Shown here piece after piece: positions 10,099 through 21,574 of a stretch of 64,000 nt of DNA. A program made the translations under genes and the position numbers. The DNA is taken from positions 4,153,741-4,217,740 of the forward strand of contig CM049318.1 of assembly GCA_026874595.1 (NCBI GenBank), written 5' to 3'. The first letter of the stretch is position 1. Each line of letters begins with the position of its first letter. This DNA is from Sipunculus nudus. Lineage: Eukaryota > Annelida > Sipuncula > Golfingiida > Sipunculidae. The notes beneath the pieces are model-generated. The model searched no databases and had not been told where the DNA came from. It worked only from the letters and a program-made list of their open reading frames with translations.

Positions 10099-11710
10099 AC
10101 CGTATTTGACGTTATAAGCGCCCCGGGCGCTCTCAAAATCATATTTTTTTCAAATATTTTTTAAACCCTAATAAGCGCCCCCCCCACCCATATCTGCCAA
10201 CTTCAAAAGTGCGTTACGATCCTCTGATCTAACACTGCGGTTTTTGTACACGTGTATGACTTCACAGCACATTCAGGACAATTCAGAAAAACCAACGATC
10301 TTTAGCGATGGTTGTGTGAAGTTTGAAAAATATTAACTAATCCAAGTGATACCGATTTGCAAACGATTTTGTTTTGTGTTGTATGAGAGAATTGTATGAA
10401 TGACTGCAGTTCGAGATTTCCTTTGCAGGTGAAGCGGAAAAATAGAAATGGTAATAAATAAACTCTTTAATAAAAGTAACCGCCTAATAAGGCAGTAGAA
10501 TATATAAAATGTTCACATAAAGTTATGTAAAACAGTATTTATCCGAAAGATGAAAAAAATATAATACGGGACGTCGGTACTCCGATTATGTCAGTCACCT
10601 TGCGCAAATACTTTTGACAGCTGAGCCGATGCTTGACACTCCAGCGTATTATATTAACTTCAGTGCTATACGCACCGTATTCACTGGACTCGTGAACATT
10701 TTACGCATCCTTGATTTAATATGCATATAACGTGCTACTGGATGGCATTTAGCCAAGTAGGCAAGTTCCCAGCATCCCTTACGCGAGCGCTGTATAAACA
10801 CATTGTCAAATAAACCCAGGGCTCTTGGAACTTGAGTACATGGGTAAGCCCCGCACGCTGGCATCGACAATTATTTCAGTGCATTCATGTTTCAAGTGAA
10901 TTGCCAAGATATTTTTGGCAAAAAATACATAAAAACTTTTTTATTCACAGGATTGGGAATTCCATTTCGGACTGTCAGTTCTGCGATCCTGTCCGCGATA
11001 GCGGAAAATCACTGGCTCTGCTGTCAGAAGGGGATTTAGTTAAAATCCCTGTGTCAATGCGGCAAGAGCAAACCTTTTCTTACCAATTATTTTAACTATG
11101 TGCACATGTAAATCTGATGTATAAACGATAAATTCAAACAAAAACAAAGCATTGTGATTTTCTTTATTGAGTGTATATTACCACCATACGGACATGATCA
11201 CCGATATTCATGGCGTCCAGTTCGACCGACGTAATAATGCTGATTGCCGTAAATTATTTATCTTGGCGGCCCTAAGGACGCTGGAAAACTTGTACCCGTA
11301 TAAAAGACGGCCGCTCTTCTTTGCCAAATATTTTTAGGATAAAATTTATCGTCCTGCACACGAGCAAACGGTAAGTATATATATTTCATTGCATAATACA
11401 TCCACATACGTACCTGAATTCAGGTCACCCGATCAGCATGGCCATCTTCAGAGTCGGCCTTCACGGACACAGTCAGTCAATCTTATCTATGACACACTTG
11501 ACCACTGATTCTGTTGTGTGTAACTAATATTATTATTATATTAGATGATAAAGCCTAACGGAGACGTTGGCCCACGTTTAATTGGCTAGGGAGAAAAGTG
11601 AGGCTAGGATGGCTCACCCCTTAGTTTTCTTAAAGTGATCTCCCAAATGCGGTGGCGGTGGGGGGGGGGGGGGCTTATTACGGGAGGGGCGCTTATTACG
11701 TCAATACGGT
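10099..11710. mobile_element. Long-TIR non-autonomous DNA transposon
   Basis: The left end reads ACCGTATTTGACGTTATAAG followed by CGCCCC. The right end on the opposite strand reads ACCGTATTGACGTAATAAGC followed by GCCCC, giving an inverted repeat of about 25 bp with one indel and one substitution. Both ends are followed inwards by a second poly-C/G block with a shared TAATAAGC word. The roughly 1.6-kb interior has only short frames and no transposase. ACCGTATT-type termini recall ISL2EU/IS4EU-like elements, but this class is from memory and the target duplication is unclear. Confidence 0.6.
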
Positions 11711-11895
11711 TTACATAACAAATACAAATTATGAATTCTTTGAAGACATTAAGACAATATTAATACCGAGAACTCGGACGTCACTCACAAAAAAATTAAT
11801 TGTTCCGTCAAAAATAGGAATGGAGACCCCTTAGAACTAGTATTCTGTCAGTGTAACCTTACTACCCATGAGAGTGATCGAAGATCCCATTCATT

Positions 11896-11951
<56 letters not shown>
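11896..11951. repeat. (TA)n-(GT)n compound microsatellite
   Basis: A short TA run passes directly into about 21 GT units ending near 11950. Confidence 0.95.
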
Positions 11952-11953
<2 letters not shown>

Positions 11954-12504
11954 CGCTTAGTCCTATACTTATTGTACTATTAGAGTGCTACTCAAGGTAT
12001 ATGGTTCTGTGATAAACCTAAAATAATTTCCACTGACTTATCCAAATAATTACGGTTACCACAGAAAGTATGCCTGAGATCTTTGAGGAAGTTTAAATTG
12101 GATTGAATTGAAATTAATATGGACTTTACAAATCATAATTCCATATATCAAAGAACCCTTTACAAATTTGATTAACTGACAACAAGTAATTAAATTTTCA
12201 TGGTTAAATCGCAAGAGAGAGGGTTTTATAACTAATTCCTCTCTAAAGCTTTTCGTTAACTCATTCATCCCATCCAACATCTAACGCAGGTTTACAGTAT
12301 TATGAGCATCATTAATAACGTTAGTGCAATTAGTTCTGTGTCCTCCCTTTGAATATCTCAGAAAAATAAGAAGTATTTTACTAAGGGAGTGAATTAAATC
12401 GATACAAGCCGCTTACTAAAGTTTTCTTTCACATGGAGCGATTCCTTTGTACTGAAGATAAATCTGTAGCCATGGCGTTGCCTTGGTTTAGAACAGATCA
12501 ATAG

Positions 12505-12545
12505 AACAAGTGGCCCGAGGGCCATGCAGCTCAGCTGAATAGCTT
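12505..12545. repeat. Fragment with TGGCCCGAGGGCCA palindrome
   Basis: The 14-bp palindrome TGGCCCGAGGGCCA (12511-12524) is followed by GCTCAGCTGA. From memory, GGCCCGAGGGCC followed by GCTCACCTGA is a frequent word in bivalve repeats. It sits just before the first minisatellite. Assignment is tentative. Confidence 0.4.
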
Positions 12546-12592
12546 TATTTTGGCCTAAAATTCAGTATTGTTCATCATACTTCTGAAGACGG

Positions 12593-13710
12593 GCGTAATT
12601 TTGTTCAAACCTGTGATGGCATAATTTTGTTCAAACCTGTGATGGCATAATTTTGTTCAAACCTATGATGGCATAATTTGTTCAACCTGTGATGGAATAA
12701 CTTTGTTCAAATCTGCCATTGCATAATTTTGTTTTTACATTGTAAGACACAATTTCAAATCTTTGATGCCATAATTTTGTTCAAAACTGTTATGGTAAAA
12801 CTTTGTTCAAACATGTGATGGCATAACTTTGTTCAAACCTAAGATGGCATAATTTTGATCAATCCTGTGATGGCATAACTTTGTTCAAACCTGTCATTGC
12901 ATGATTTTGTTTCAACTTGAGATGACATAATTTTGTTCAAATCTTTGGTGCCATAATTTTTATCAAACCTTTGATTGCATAACTTGTGATTCAAACATGT
13001 GAGGAGAATTTTTTTTAAAATCATTGATGCCATAATTTTGTTCAAACTTGCGATGGCTTAATTTTGTTCAAACCTCTGATGGTTTAATTTTGTTCAAACC
13101 TGTGAAGGTATAACTTTGTTCAAACCTATGATGGCATAATTTTATTTAAACTTGTGATGGCAAAACTTTGTTCAAACCTGTCATGGCATAATATTATTTT
13201 AACCTGTGATGACATAATTTTGTTCAAATCTTTGATGCCATTATTTTGTTCAAACCTGTGATAGTATACCTTTGTTCAAACTTGTCATGGCATACTTTTT
13301 TTTAAACCTGTGATGGTTAAAATTTGTTCAATCTTGTGATGGTATCACAATCTTTGATGCAATAATTTTATTCAAACCTGTGATTGAATATTTTTTAAAC
13401 CTTTATGACATAACATTGTTTAAACTTGTGAAGGTCAAATTTTTTCAAACCCCTGACGGATAAATTCGGTACCTGTGATTGTATGACTTTGATCAAAGCT
13501 ATGATGGCGTAATTCTGTTCAAACCTGAGATGGTTTATTTTTTCCCAAACCTTCCATTGAATATACTTTGTTTAAACCTTTGATGACATAATTTTGTTCA
13601 AATCTTTGATGCCATAATTTTGTTCAAACCTGTAATTGAATAACTTTTTTCAGACCTGTGATGGTACAATATTGTTCAAACCTGTAGTGGCATAATTGTG
13701 TTCAAATCTA
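12593..13710. repeat. Minisatellite array 1, about 26-bp unit
   Basis: Roughly 43 degenerate tandem copies of a unit containing GCATAATTTTGTTCAAACCT followed by GTGATG. Units vary by substitution and small indels, and a few lack bases (for example near 12990-13020 and 13330-13450), so the array is old. Any open frame within it is a repeat artefact. It ends about 220 bp before the second array. Confidence 0.95.
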
Positions 13711-13932
13711 GGTTTGACTTTTATTCGTGGTCATCCATGGTCAAATGTCGGCTGTTAGTCTCAAACATACCTGAAACTCTATTATGAATTCATCAACATT
13801 ACCCAGTTGGCGCCATTTAGTCTCATCCAATTGTCAACAGAGGCCTTATATAAAATACACAGTAAATTGAAACAGTTAAAGAATATCCTCGCCTCTGTTA
13901 TACAGAAATATTCGCTTTGCTATTTGCTCATA

Positions 13933-15400
13933 TGGGACTGATTTTAGTATATTGCATAGCATGATTTTGTTTCATGACTTTTGGGACTGATTTTAGTAGA
14001 TTGCATTCCATGATTTTGTTTCATGACTTTTGGGACTGATTTTAGTAGATTGCATTGCATGATTTTGTTTCATGACTTTTGGGACTGATTTTAGTAGATT
14101 GCATTGCATGATTTTGTCTCATGATTTTTGGGACTGATTTTAGTAGATTGCATTGCATGATTTTGTTTGATGATTTTTGGGACTGATTTTAGTAGATTGC
14201 ACTGCATGATTTTGTTTCATGACTTTTGGGACTGATTTTAGTAGATTACATTGCATGATTTTGTCTCATGATTTTTGGGACTGATTTTAGTAAATTGCAT
14301 TGCATGATTTTGTTTGATGACTATTGGGACTGATTTTAGTAGATTGCATTGCATGATTTTGTTTGATGACTTTTTGGACTCATTTTAGTAGATTGCATTG
14401 CATGATTTTGTTTCATGATTTTTTGGGACTGATTTTAGTAGATTGCATTGCATGATTTTGTTTCATGATTTTTTTGGACTGATTTTAGTAGATTGCATTG
14501 CATGATTTTGTCTCATGATTTTCGGGACTGATTTTAGTAGATTGCATTGCATGATTTTGTCTCATGACTTTTGGGACTGATTTTAGTAGATTGCATTGCA
14601 TGATTTTGTCTCATGATTTGGGACTGATTTTATTAGATTGCATTGCATGATTTTATTTCATGATTTTTGGGACTGATTTCAGTAGATTGCATTCCATGAT
14701 TTTGTTTGATGATTTTTGGGACTGATTTTAGTAGATTGCATTGCATGATTTTGTTTCATGACTTTTGGGACTGATTTTTGTAGATAACATTGCATGATTT
14801 TGTTTCATGATTTTTGGGACTGATTTTAGTAAATTGCATTGCATTATTTTGTTTGATGACTATTGGGACTGATTTTAGTAGATTGCATTGCATGATTTTG
14901 TTTGATGACTTTTTGGACTCATTTTAGTAGATTGCATTGCATGATTTTATTTCATGATTTTTGGGACTAATTTCAGTAGATTGCATTCCATGATTTTGTT
15001 TGATGATTTTTGGGACTGATTTTAGTAGATTGCATTGCATGATTTTGTTTCATGACTTTTGGGACTGATTTTAGTAGATTGAATTGCATGATTTTACTTC
15101 ATGACTTTTGGGACTGATTTTAGTAGATTGCATTGCATGATTTTGTTTCATGACTTTTGGGACTGATTTTAGTAGATTGCATTCCATGATTTTGTTTCAT
15201 GATTTTTGGGACTGATTTTAGTAGATTGCATTGCATGATTTTGTTTCATGACTTTTGGGACTGATTTTGTTTGATGACTTTTGGGACTGATTTTAGTAGA
15301 TTGCATTGCATGATTTTGTTTCATGACTTTTGGGACTCATTTTAGTAGATTGCATTGCATGATTTTTTTTCATGATTTTTGGGACTGATTTAAGTAGATT
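13933..15400. repeat. Minisatellite array 2, 49-bp unit
   Basis: About 30 head-to-tail copies of a 49-bp unit that includes GCATGATTTTGTTTCATGAC and GGGACTGATTTTAGTAGATT. Units are far more uniform than those of array 1. Variants recur in blocks: the series near 14291 reappears 539 bp (11 units) later near 14830, and the series at 14651 reappears 294 bp (6 units) later at 14945. One shortened unit occurs near 15258. The array is contiguous with no unique spacers, so it is not CRISPR-like. Confidence 0.97.
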
Positions 15401-15620
15401 ACCCAGCCAATGGTAAATTGATCTCCATGATGATCTGCGTAGGGCATACTGAATCGATAGCTTGCATCACGATAACAGAAAGGTTGAGCAAGAACTTTAT
15501 ATGTGTGACGGTTATTGGTTGTGCCTTACTATCGGACAGACGGCTGGTCGGAAGGACGACTGACAGAGACTATCACTAAAGCCTAGCATAAAGTGAGCGT
15601 ACAGGTGGCACCACTACACT

Positions 15621-16560
15621 TTAGCAACTGACTCTTTTCATGTATAAAAAACAATTAGAAATGTTACCATCATACCTAAGTGAACTGATAAAGAAAAGGA
15701 TCAGTATAGGGACTCTACGATCAAATGTTAGGGACCTGCTTAACCCTTCTAAAACAAACACCGAAACTGACGGTAAGCGTGCTTTTATGTATGCATCAAC
15801 TGTTTGGAATGGACTGCGTGAGGCCATTGAAGCGGCCCAATCACCTGTCGGTCCTTTATAAACTAAAAGTAATCCCTTGGAGCTTTTATAAAAGTAGGCA
15901 AGAAAACGTAGATATCAACGCACACAGGCTGCCTCTTTTGTTTATATCAACGTCTTTATTATATGTGGGTGCCCGCTGGAAATAATCAAAACAAATTCAA
16001 CAAGGGCATCTGACAACATGTCAGATAAGTCAGAGCTTTGCAAATTGCGTTTTGCAACAAGTGACAAATGCCTCCTTATATGTCCAACTTACCACCTTAG
16101 TTTACATATTTTTCACGTTTGTCAACAAAGCTGTTTACAAATATGTTGTTGATAAACAAGTTCATACATCCTCCACGAAGGCCATCTAATACCTTTTCTC
16201 AACCAAAAATATCCTTAGATCATAAATATCTACACAGAGGAAGCCAAAAATCACAAATTCTTTTTCAGAAAGTAGTGAAAGGGTACCTTTAAGATTGCTG
16301 GTTCTATTGTAAAGTGGTTAAAAACCTATTATTTTAGTCGAATGTTTAGCTAGTTTTTATATGCATATATTCTGTTTGACATTCTCTTTATATAACCTGT
16401 GTGAATGTTTTAAATTGCTATCTATCTTGCATATTATGAGACAGTTCATAATTGTTTTAATGTTCATTTAACTTATGTGTTCTTGCTTTGTAAACCGCTG
16501 TCAAGTATTGCATTATATGTATGGGTAGTAAAATAATCTAATAAACTTTAACTTTTATTA
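15621..16560 (+). pseudogene. LINE C-terminus and 3' tail, interrupted by a MITE
   Basis: The frame from 15640 encodes PSYLSELIKKR, then TLRSN, then GKRAFMYASTVWNGLREAI. This is the typical C-terminal end of CR1/Jockey-like non-LTR reverse transcriptases (normally PSYLSDLI, later RAFSYAAPxLWNSLP). It breaks at 15827, where the second copy of the TTAA MITE begins. After the MITE (from 16293) an AT-rich tail ends in ATAATCTAATAAACTTTAAC, which looks like the LINE 3' UTR. The RT core is absent upstream. The family is not certain. Confidence 0.65.
15827..16292. mobile_element. MITE copy 2, nested in a LINE
   Basis: Second copy of the 206-660 element in the same orientation. Homology runs from CGGCCCAATCACCTG at the left, through the shared GATATCAACGCACACAGGCT block, to GGGTACCTTTAA at the right. 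The left TTAA has become TTGA. It interrupts a LINE coding end and its 3' UTR, so it inserted after that LINE. Confidence 0.7.
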
Positions 16561-16564
16561 CAAC

Positions 16565-17002
16565 AGTCTTAATTAATAAGAATAAGAGGTTTCAGGACAC
16601 TAGATACAATCAAGGCCGTGAAACTGACATGACTGCTGTAACTTTACGGTCACGATAGTTGAGGAAAATACAATACATAAAAATGTAAACAAGGCCACTG
16701 ATGAAACTGGTCTTGCTATTGCTAAATGAACAGATCAGGTTCTAGGAGAATGGATGAAACCAGCTAAGACACTGATACAGTTGCTGTCCTTTAAAAATTA
16801 CGCATATATATTTATATATATATATAAATATATGTAAATGTATATGTATATATATATTTATTTATTTATTTATACATATACTAAGGTAGACCGCGGAGAA
16901 AAAAAGACTGCTTTCTCGCTGATCATTTCTACACACACACCCACACATACTTATATATACATAGTAATAAGTGGTATAGCCGTATTAGTCTGTAGTTTAA
17001 GC

Positions 17003-17047
<45 letters not shown>

Positions 17048-17053
17048 CATACA
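16565..17053. repeat. AT-rich spacer with (TA)n and (CATA)n microsatellites
   Basis: No gene. TATATA runs occur near 16806-16860 and 17005-17042, and a CATA run at 17043-17055 abuts the Tigger-like element. Confidence 0.85.
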
Positions 17054-17055
17054 TA

Positions 17056-18090
17056 CAGTCTAACCTCTTTCCTTCACCCCTTGTTTATCCGCCAATCTCG
17101 CCTACTGCCAACAAATGACGAAGTCCCGATTTCCTTACTACTTATTAACCTGGTTCATTTGCCACCCTCGCCATCCGCCAGGTGTCTTTTTTCCCCTATA
17201 TGCCACATTCTCTTGATCATATACCAACTTCCTGATTCGAACTTAAGACAAGTCGGGAATATTTCTCAAACCGGTGTGTTATCGCTCGGGCTCAGCTGAC
17301 CTGGCCGCGTCTGTGTTTACAACATGTCACGCCTCACTGCTTATAGATCAAGTACCCGGTGCCACTAATTAATTAATGATTGACATCCTTGAGTTGTTTG
17401 GAGACAGCTGTCATCAGCCGAGTGACAGGTGTTGATTTCACACCTAGAGTGGTTTGGTTAAGTGACATTTAATAAGGTAAACCATAAGAGTAGTTTGGAG
17501 CAATTTACGGTAACATGGGGTTTCAAAGACTTAATTGTCCTCCGTGACGCAGTTCGCTGGACGAAACGTGCCTGGGAATCCATCAGCAGCGCCACCATCG
17601 GCAACAGTTGTAAACACACAGGCGTCATATCAAGGGGTGACCAGCCTAATGAAACAGATCGGCAAGACGGTCCAGAAGCAAACAGTATCCAGTGCCGAAC
17701 ATAACATCGGAACGGAACAGCCTCTGAGCGATCAGGATATCGTGGAAACAGTGACGGGCAGCGCTTATACAGCCGGTCCGACCCGTGAACCTGAAGAAAT
17801 AGTTCCATAACCTCCGCCCACATCCGCCGAAGTCCGCCAGGCCATGAAGAACGTCTTGCAATATTTCGAAAGAGTCCAACTACAAGTTATTAAATTTGTA
17901 ATATAATTAAATGAATTCAAAGTAATTAAAATGTTTTTTTTATGTGGCTAGTTTAAGACGAGCATAATAAATACATGGCCCAATTTAAGCTACCCTTCCC
18001 ATCCCATTGGACCCTCGATCAACCGCCACCCACGCTTACTGCCAAAAATTCGCCCGGTCCTAAGGTTTGCGAATGAAAGAGGTTAGACAG
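17056..18090 (+). mobile_element. Tigger/pogo-like transposon, internally deleted
   Basis: Left end CAGTCTAACCTCTTTCCTTC and right end, on the opposite strand, CTGTCTAACCTCTTTCATTC form matching TIRs, flanked by a TA duplication at 17054-17055 and 18091-18092. At 1035 bp it is too short to be autonomous. Inside, fragments of the C-terminal part of a DDE_1/Tigger transposase are readable (see the separate entry). TA target duplication plus this homology places it in the Tc1/mariner superfamily, pogo/Tigger branch. Confidence 0.85.
17480..17900 (+). pseudogene. Tigger-type transposase C-terminal remnant
   Basis: Only the tail of the transposase survives. One frame (17462-17704) reads LIVLRDAVRWTKRAWESISS then TIGNSCKHTGV, matching the Tigger segment that normally reads like DAVRWI-KAWE-VS--TI-NCF-KAG. 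A second frame (17535-17810) reads PLSDQDIVETVTGSAY, followed past its stop by a frame encoding SAEVRQAMKNVLQYFERVQL. The latter two are the acidic linker and final helical segment of these proteins. The CENP-B-like DNA-binding domains and the DDE catalytic core are missing, and a frameshift separates the parts. It cannot be functional; the assignment is by family resemblance. Confidence 0.7.
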
Positions 18091-18185
18091 TATATTTATA
18101 TAAATGTTTTAATAAATATATATCATACACTTATATGTGTTAACAAACAAGTTGGTCTATCTAAAAGGCGTCATCTTTATCTTTA

Positions 18186-18189
18186 TATA

Positions 18190-18278
<89 letters not shown>
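18186..18278. repeat. (TA)n microsatellite
   Basis: About 45 TA units with a few interruptions, directly abutting solo LTR A. Confidence 0.97.
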
Positions 18279-18280
<2 letters not shown>

Positions 18281-18281
<1 letters not shown>

Positions 18282-19118
18282 GTTACGGAACCTAATATCA
18301 ACAGATCACGTAGTCGTGACGAACATAAATTTTGTGATGGAGATTAAAAAAAATCAGATTCTGTAGCAATAGGCAGCGTAAAATGTCTACGGGAATGAAT
18401 AAAGAAGTCAGTGGTTTTTTGTTAACAAAAAATTATCATTTATTCTTAAAACAATCCTAACATTACAAATCAATACAATTACACAGTATAACAACAGTAC
18501 AACAATAAATCAATACAAGTATATAAATAAAATGTACGGTACCTGGATACCACACCTGTCACAGCGACGTAACGTATCGCATTTTATAACATACAACCCA
18601 GATGAACAGTTCATATAAATCTTCTCAGAGAATAACTGTCCAGTTCATTCATAGGTCAATCCGTTGTAATCCCAAAGTGAAGTTCTCGTTATAATACCTA
18701 AGGCAAACTGAAGACTATATAAGATCCGTCACAAATTTAGAAGAGAATCTATAACTGCCGCACTTATCGGAAAAGGTGCACAACTGAATTTTGTGTCCGC
18801 TGGAATATTTCTATCCTCTCTCCCTGCCCTAAAACACAGCGCCTTATTTATAACTTCTCACCCAAAGCCGAGAACTTTCCTTTTTTCGAACAATCCAAAG
18901 CACCCAATAGTACACACGTTACAGGAAACATCTAGAAGAATATCGCTGTGTTTCTACATATCAGGGTTCACACGTGGGCCTGCCCGGCTCGGCCAGGCGA
19001 GAAAGCCCCAGACTAGCATGACCGCTGTGTACACGTCAGACCCCACGCGTGGGCCGGGCTATGACGTCATAGTAACACAACGCTAGCGCTGCACACAATA
19101 AAAGATACATCTGTAACA
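18281..19118 (-). mobile_element. Solo LTR A (antisense)
   Basis: Plus strand starts AGTTACGGAACCT and ends ACATCTGTAACA, so the sense LTR runs on the minus strand as TGTTACAG...CCGTAAC. In sense orientation it contains a TATAAA (complement of 18847-18852), an AATAAA (complement of 18439-18444) and a T-rich 3' part with a GTTAACAAAAAA block. Flanking tetranucleotides ACAT and ATAT differ by one base, a likely worn 4-bp TSD. No second LTR or internal retroviral-type region flanks it. The 97-codon frame at 18793 is not coding. Confidence 0.75.
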
Positions 19119-20339
19119 ATATTTATAATATATACATACATAGGTATGTTAGGTTCTTTACACATTAAATTCAAAATCTGTAGCAAATTTTCTCTTCCAA
19201 CTTTTTCCCTCTCGGCCCTTCCCGTAGATGATCCAGCAGAATTCTGCAGCTAGAATTCAGTTTAAATCCAAACAAAGGTAGTTCAGAGCTAACGCCACAG
19301 ATGGCAGCATAGAAAGGGTCTGCAGTCTCTGATTGCCCTGTTATACGTGACAATGCGGAGCAGTGATTGCAGACGGAGTGAATGATTATTGCTCTATTAA
19401 TGTGTCATTCATGAATTAGCAGCGTCCACATTATGCTGATTATGTCAAATGAGCGTAAAGCTGCAATCACTGTTATAAAAACATAGAACATTATCGCGTT
19501 TTTTCTGACAATATCTCATGATTACCTCACAGTTATCTGGATGAGCCTGGTTCACCTCAAGAAAAAAATCGGGAGATGACTCCCAGGTCAAAAAATCAAA
19601 ATCTGCTGAGCTGTAATCAGGCAGGTCTTATCGTCCGGCAATGTCTCACTGGACGGTCAGGTGTGAGTCACGAGTGCACAGTCAGTGCCGCCTGTGAGCG
19701 CAAAATAAACAGACATTTCATGGTCGTAAATTCATAACCAAAAAGTTTTGAAGGTCATATGGATACCCCGTTAATTGTTGCAATTTTCATTATTTTTAGT
19801 GTGTTTTGTATACATTCTTCCTTTTATATATAAACAGTGCACCAAATATTTATTTAAACGAGGCCAAGATATGTCAAATCCTTTTTTATTTTTTTTTTAT
19901 TTTTTGCTCTAATTTTCCCTTTGAAATATGAATGTTCTGAATATATTTAAATATACGAAACAATGAAGGTAGGAATAAATAAGTGTATGACATTTGTGGC
20001 TTCTCCTCACGTATAATTCATGATTAAAGGTAATATTTCCAGGGGAGAAAAACAAGTGATTTTTCATTCATCGTTTAATTACGCATACTGTCCAGTAGTC
20101 TTTATAAAATCAAAATATGCTGAGCTACTGTCACAACGCACCAACTTTAGCAAAAATAGGAAAAGGTTTTACGGTATGGAAGAAAGACGAGTCGTTTGAC
20201 ATTTGTGTATCTTATTGAACAGGCATTATCACACCTTATAAGGTTCAGAAACAATGTTAACGTATTTCATGTCAGCGAGTAGTGTCTTTGCTGTGTTCGG
20301 CAAATCACTTTTGCAGTTGATTACACATTATTAATTTTT
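19119..20339. other. No gene seen (19.1-20.3 kb)
   Basis: AT-rich, short chance frames only. No repeat terminus or RNA gene recognised. Confidence 0.5.
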
Positions 20340-21230
20340 AGCATATAACCGTACAATATTTCATAACAGACTTATTGATCTTTCTGGTAGGCCAGATAAG
20401 ATTCCATTCATAGTCAAGGTGAGACAGGACTAGTCCACGAACTAATGTGTGAGTTGCTTGCTAAGTGAGTATGGATCTGATTTGCTTAATTCTATGAATA
20501 TCATGCATTGCAGTTCTACATTTCAATGAAATGTGATGTTTGAAATTTAGCTGCTTGTCCAGCTCCCAAATATTGAATATAATCTGAAAGTTCAACGTGT
20601 TCTCCATTTACATTTAGCCGAGATAGTGTGCACTTTGATAACTGTCCATTGTTACCAAACATAATGAATTCTGTCTTGGAACTATTCATTTTAGTCTGTT
20701 TGAGTCAATCCAAGTTTTAATGTCTTTCGTACAAGTTTCCAGTTTTCGGATGGTGGCGTTCTTTGCTTGACGATTGTTAGCACTGAATGAACACTTAATG
20801 GCATGGTCATCTGCATATCCGTGAAGTTGGATGTCTCCTGGAATAACTTCCTGTATTGTACTGGCATACGCCAGGTAAAGGATTGGCCCTGCACAACTTC
20901 CTTGGGAACCGAAAAGTTGGGTCCATATTCCTTGAAAATTTCTCACCTATTTTCACTTTACATGATCTGGGTCTTAGGTAACAGTCAAACAATTCCAGAA
21001 CTTTTCCATTTATACCGAATTTATTGTAAAGCACTTCTAATAAAATTGAGTGATCAATCGTGTCAAAGGCGGCTGACAGATCTATTGCCATCATTGCTGT
21101 CATTTCCTGACGTTCCGTCGCCCATAATATGTCGTTAGTCAGTTCGATTAGTGCAGTTTCACACGAGTTATTTGGTCTGTATGCTGACTGATAATCTGGC
21201 ATTAATTCTTGGCTCTTAGTATGTTGATTA
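20340..21230 (-). pseudogene. Non-LTR retrotransposon reverse transcriptase remnant
   Basis: Minus-strand frame 21202-20807 reads QSAYRPNNSCETALIELTND, then AIDLSAAFDTIDHSILLEVL, covering RT motifs including the first catalytic Asp region. A frameshift near 20930 moves the match to 20946-20686, which reads GSQGSCAGPILYLAYAS then HGYADDHAIKCSFSA (the YADD catalytic box) and IKTWIDSNRLK. After a stop, MNSSKTEFIMFG and, further on, VLSHLDY match the post-RT thumb region. Both the endonuclease end and the C-terminus are missing. This is a CR1/Rex/L2-like LINE by motif style; the exact clade is undetermined. Confidence 0.85.
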
Positions 21231-21315
21231 AAAAAAAACTAAAAAATAAACCATATTTTTTCTTTGGTCACATTGCTTGTCAACAATATATATCTTTTAT
21301 AAATAAAAGTATGAA

Positions 21316-21412
21316 AAGCCAGGCTGGCACATTGTATATAGATGGAAAAAGTATATAAAGAAAAGTCGGTTCACTGACGGCGGGAATTGGACCCACGATC
21401 TTCCGATATCCA
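21316..21412 (-). mobile_element. tRNA-SINE 3' part, antisense
   Basis: On the minus strand it reads ATCGGAAGATCGTGGGTCC, CGTCAGTGAACCGACTTTTC and later TTTTTCCATCT. This is the same sequence as the 3' part of the SINE at 21575-21690. It lies head-to-head with the sense fragment that follows. Confidence 0.65.
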
Positions 21413-21458
21413 CCATCAGTGAACCGACTTTTCTGTGTATACCATTTCCATCTAAACA
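21413..21458 (+). mobile_element. tRNA-SINE 3' tail fragment, sense
   Basis: TCAGTGAACCGACTTTTCTG followed by TGTATACCATTTCCATCT is the 3' tail of the neighbouring SINE. With the antisense piece before it, it forms an inverted repeat (AAAAGTCGGTTCACTGA against TCAGTGAACCGACTTTT). Confidence 0.7.
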
Positions 21459-21574
21459 AAATGCCGCACACCACATGAAGCCGTTACATGGAGTGGGTGA
21501 GACAATGACGTCACTACCGTGACGTCACTTGGCTTGTTCCTATATAAGTGTGCAAAAACACAGAGGGGAAGGGA

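Noticed and set aside
12593-15400. CRISPR-like regular repeats
   Set aside because: Units are directly contiguous without unique spacers, degenerate, and in clearly eukaryotic DNA; these are minisatellites.
17458-17823. 121-codon minus-strand frame
   Set aside because: It is the antisense of the Tigger transposase remnant.
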